DNA of 13,947 bases. Source: DASVBJ01 sp036375895 (GTDB taxonomy: Bacteria; Actinomycetota; Actinomycetes; JACCUZ01). The notes under the pieces were generated by a model. That model was not told the DNA's origin, made no database searches, and worked only from the letters and a program-made list of their open reading frames with translations. Numbering within the stretch: the stretch's first letter is position 1; every line of letters begins with the position of its first letter. Positions 13,931 to 13,947 of the stretch are shown here, one piece after another. The stretch spans positions 1-13,947 of the forward strand of contig DASVBJ010000059.1 in NCBI GenBank assembly GCA_036375895.1, in the 5' to 3' direction. The position numbers were made by a program, and so were the translations under genes.

Positions 13931-13947
13931 GGCGCCCCAAAGGCGCC
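13931..13947 (+). terminator. Hairpin after the binding-protein gene (at window edge)
   Basis: GGCGCC (13931-13936) and GGCGCC (13942-13947) form a 6-bp stem around CCAAA, 38 nt after the stop at 13893. GGGG (13924-13927) with CCCC (13935-13938) offers an alternative pairing. The window ends here, so a longer stem or U-tract cannot be judged. It may be a partial terminator before the remaining transporter genes. Confidence 0.4.

Overview
The window is very GC-rich. Its genes have GC-rich third codon positions, GTG and TTG starts occur beside ATG, and hairpins lack U-tracts. Together with a mycobacterial-type (Sdh1/type F) succinate dehydrogenase, this points to a high-GC actinobacterium. Nocardioidaceae or a relative is my guess; the sequence alone does not prove the genus.

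Left part (1-2450). The 3' end of a GNAT acetyltransferase is followed by about 480 bp without an intact gene, holding minus-strand fragments that look like decayed or frameshifted reading frames. Next come a small basic 50-residue ORF and a conserved-looking His-rich protein of unknown function, both on the minus strand. The following gap carries an 11-codon plus-strand ORF with an excellent Shine-Dalgarno sequence, then an 18-bp-stem hairpin terminator. A minus-strand pterin-4a-carbinolamine dehydratase follows.

Centre (2500-8900). A plus-strand NUDIX (MutT-like) hydrolase converges on a minus-strand sdhC-sdhA-sdhB operon. This operon encodes a three-subunit succinate:quinone oxidoreductase that feeds electrons from succinate into the quinone pool. 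Its iron-sulfur subunit carries an unusual extra domain of about 200 residues made of TPR-like repeats, fused directly after the normal SdhB C-terminus. Divergent from sdhC, a plus-strand gene encodes a GAF / PP2C-SpoIIE phosphatase / HATPase protein of the partner-switching (RsbU plus RsbW) type.

Right part (8970-13947). The translational GTPase TypA/BipA is followed by the beginning of a peptide/nickel-type ABC importer operon. A DppC-like permease comes first, then a family 5 lipoprotein substrate-binding protein. The 85-nt spacer between them holds two tandem hairpins, and another hairpin follows the binding-protein gene at the window edge. The partner permease and ATPases are not in the window and presumably lie to the right.

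The observation most worth following is the SdhB-TPR fusion in a type F complex II. Second is the tiny ORF/terminator transcript near 1990-2090. No CRISPR array, tRNA, rRNA or insertion sequence was seen.
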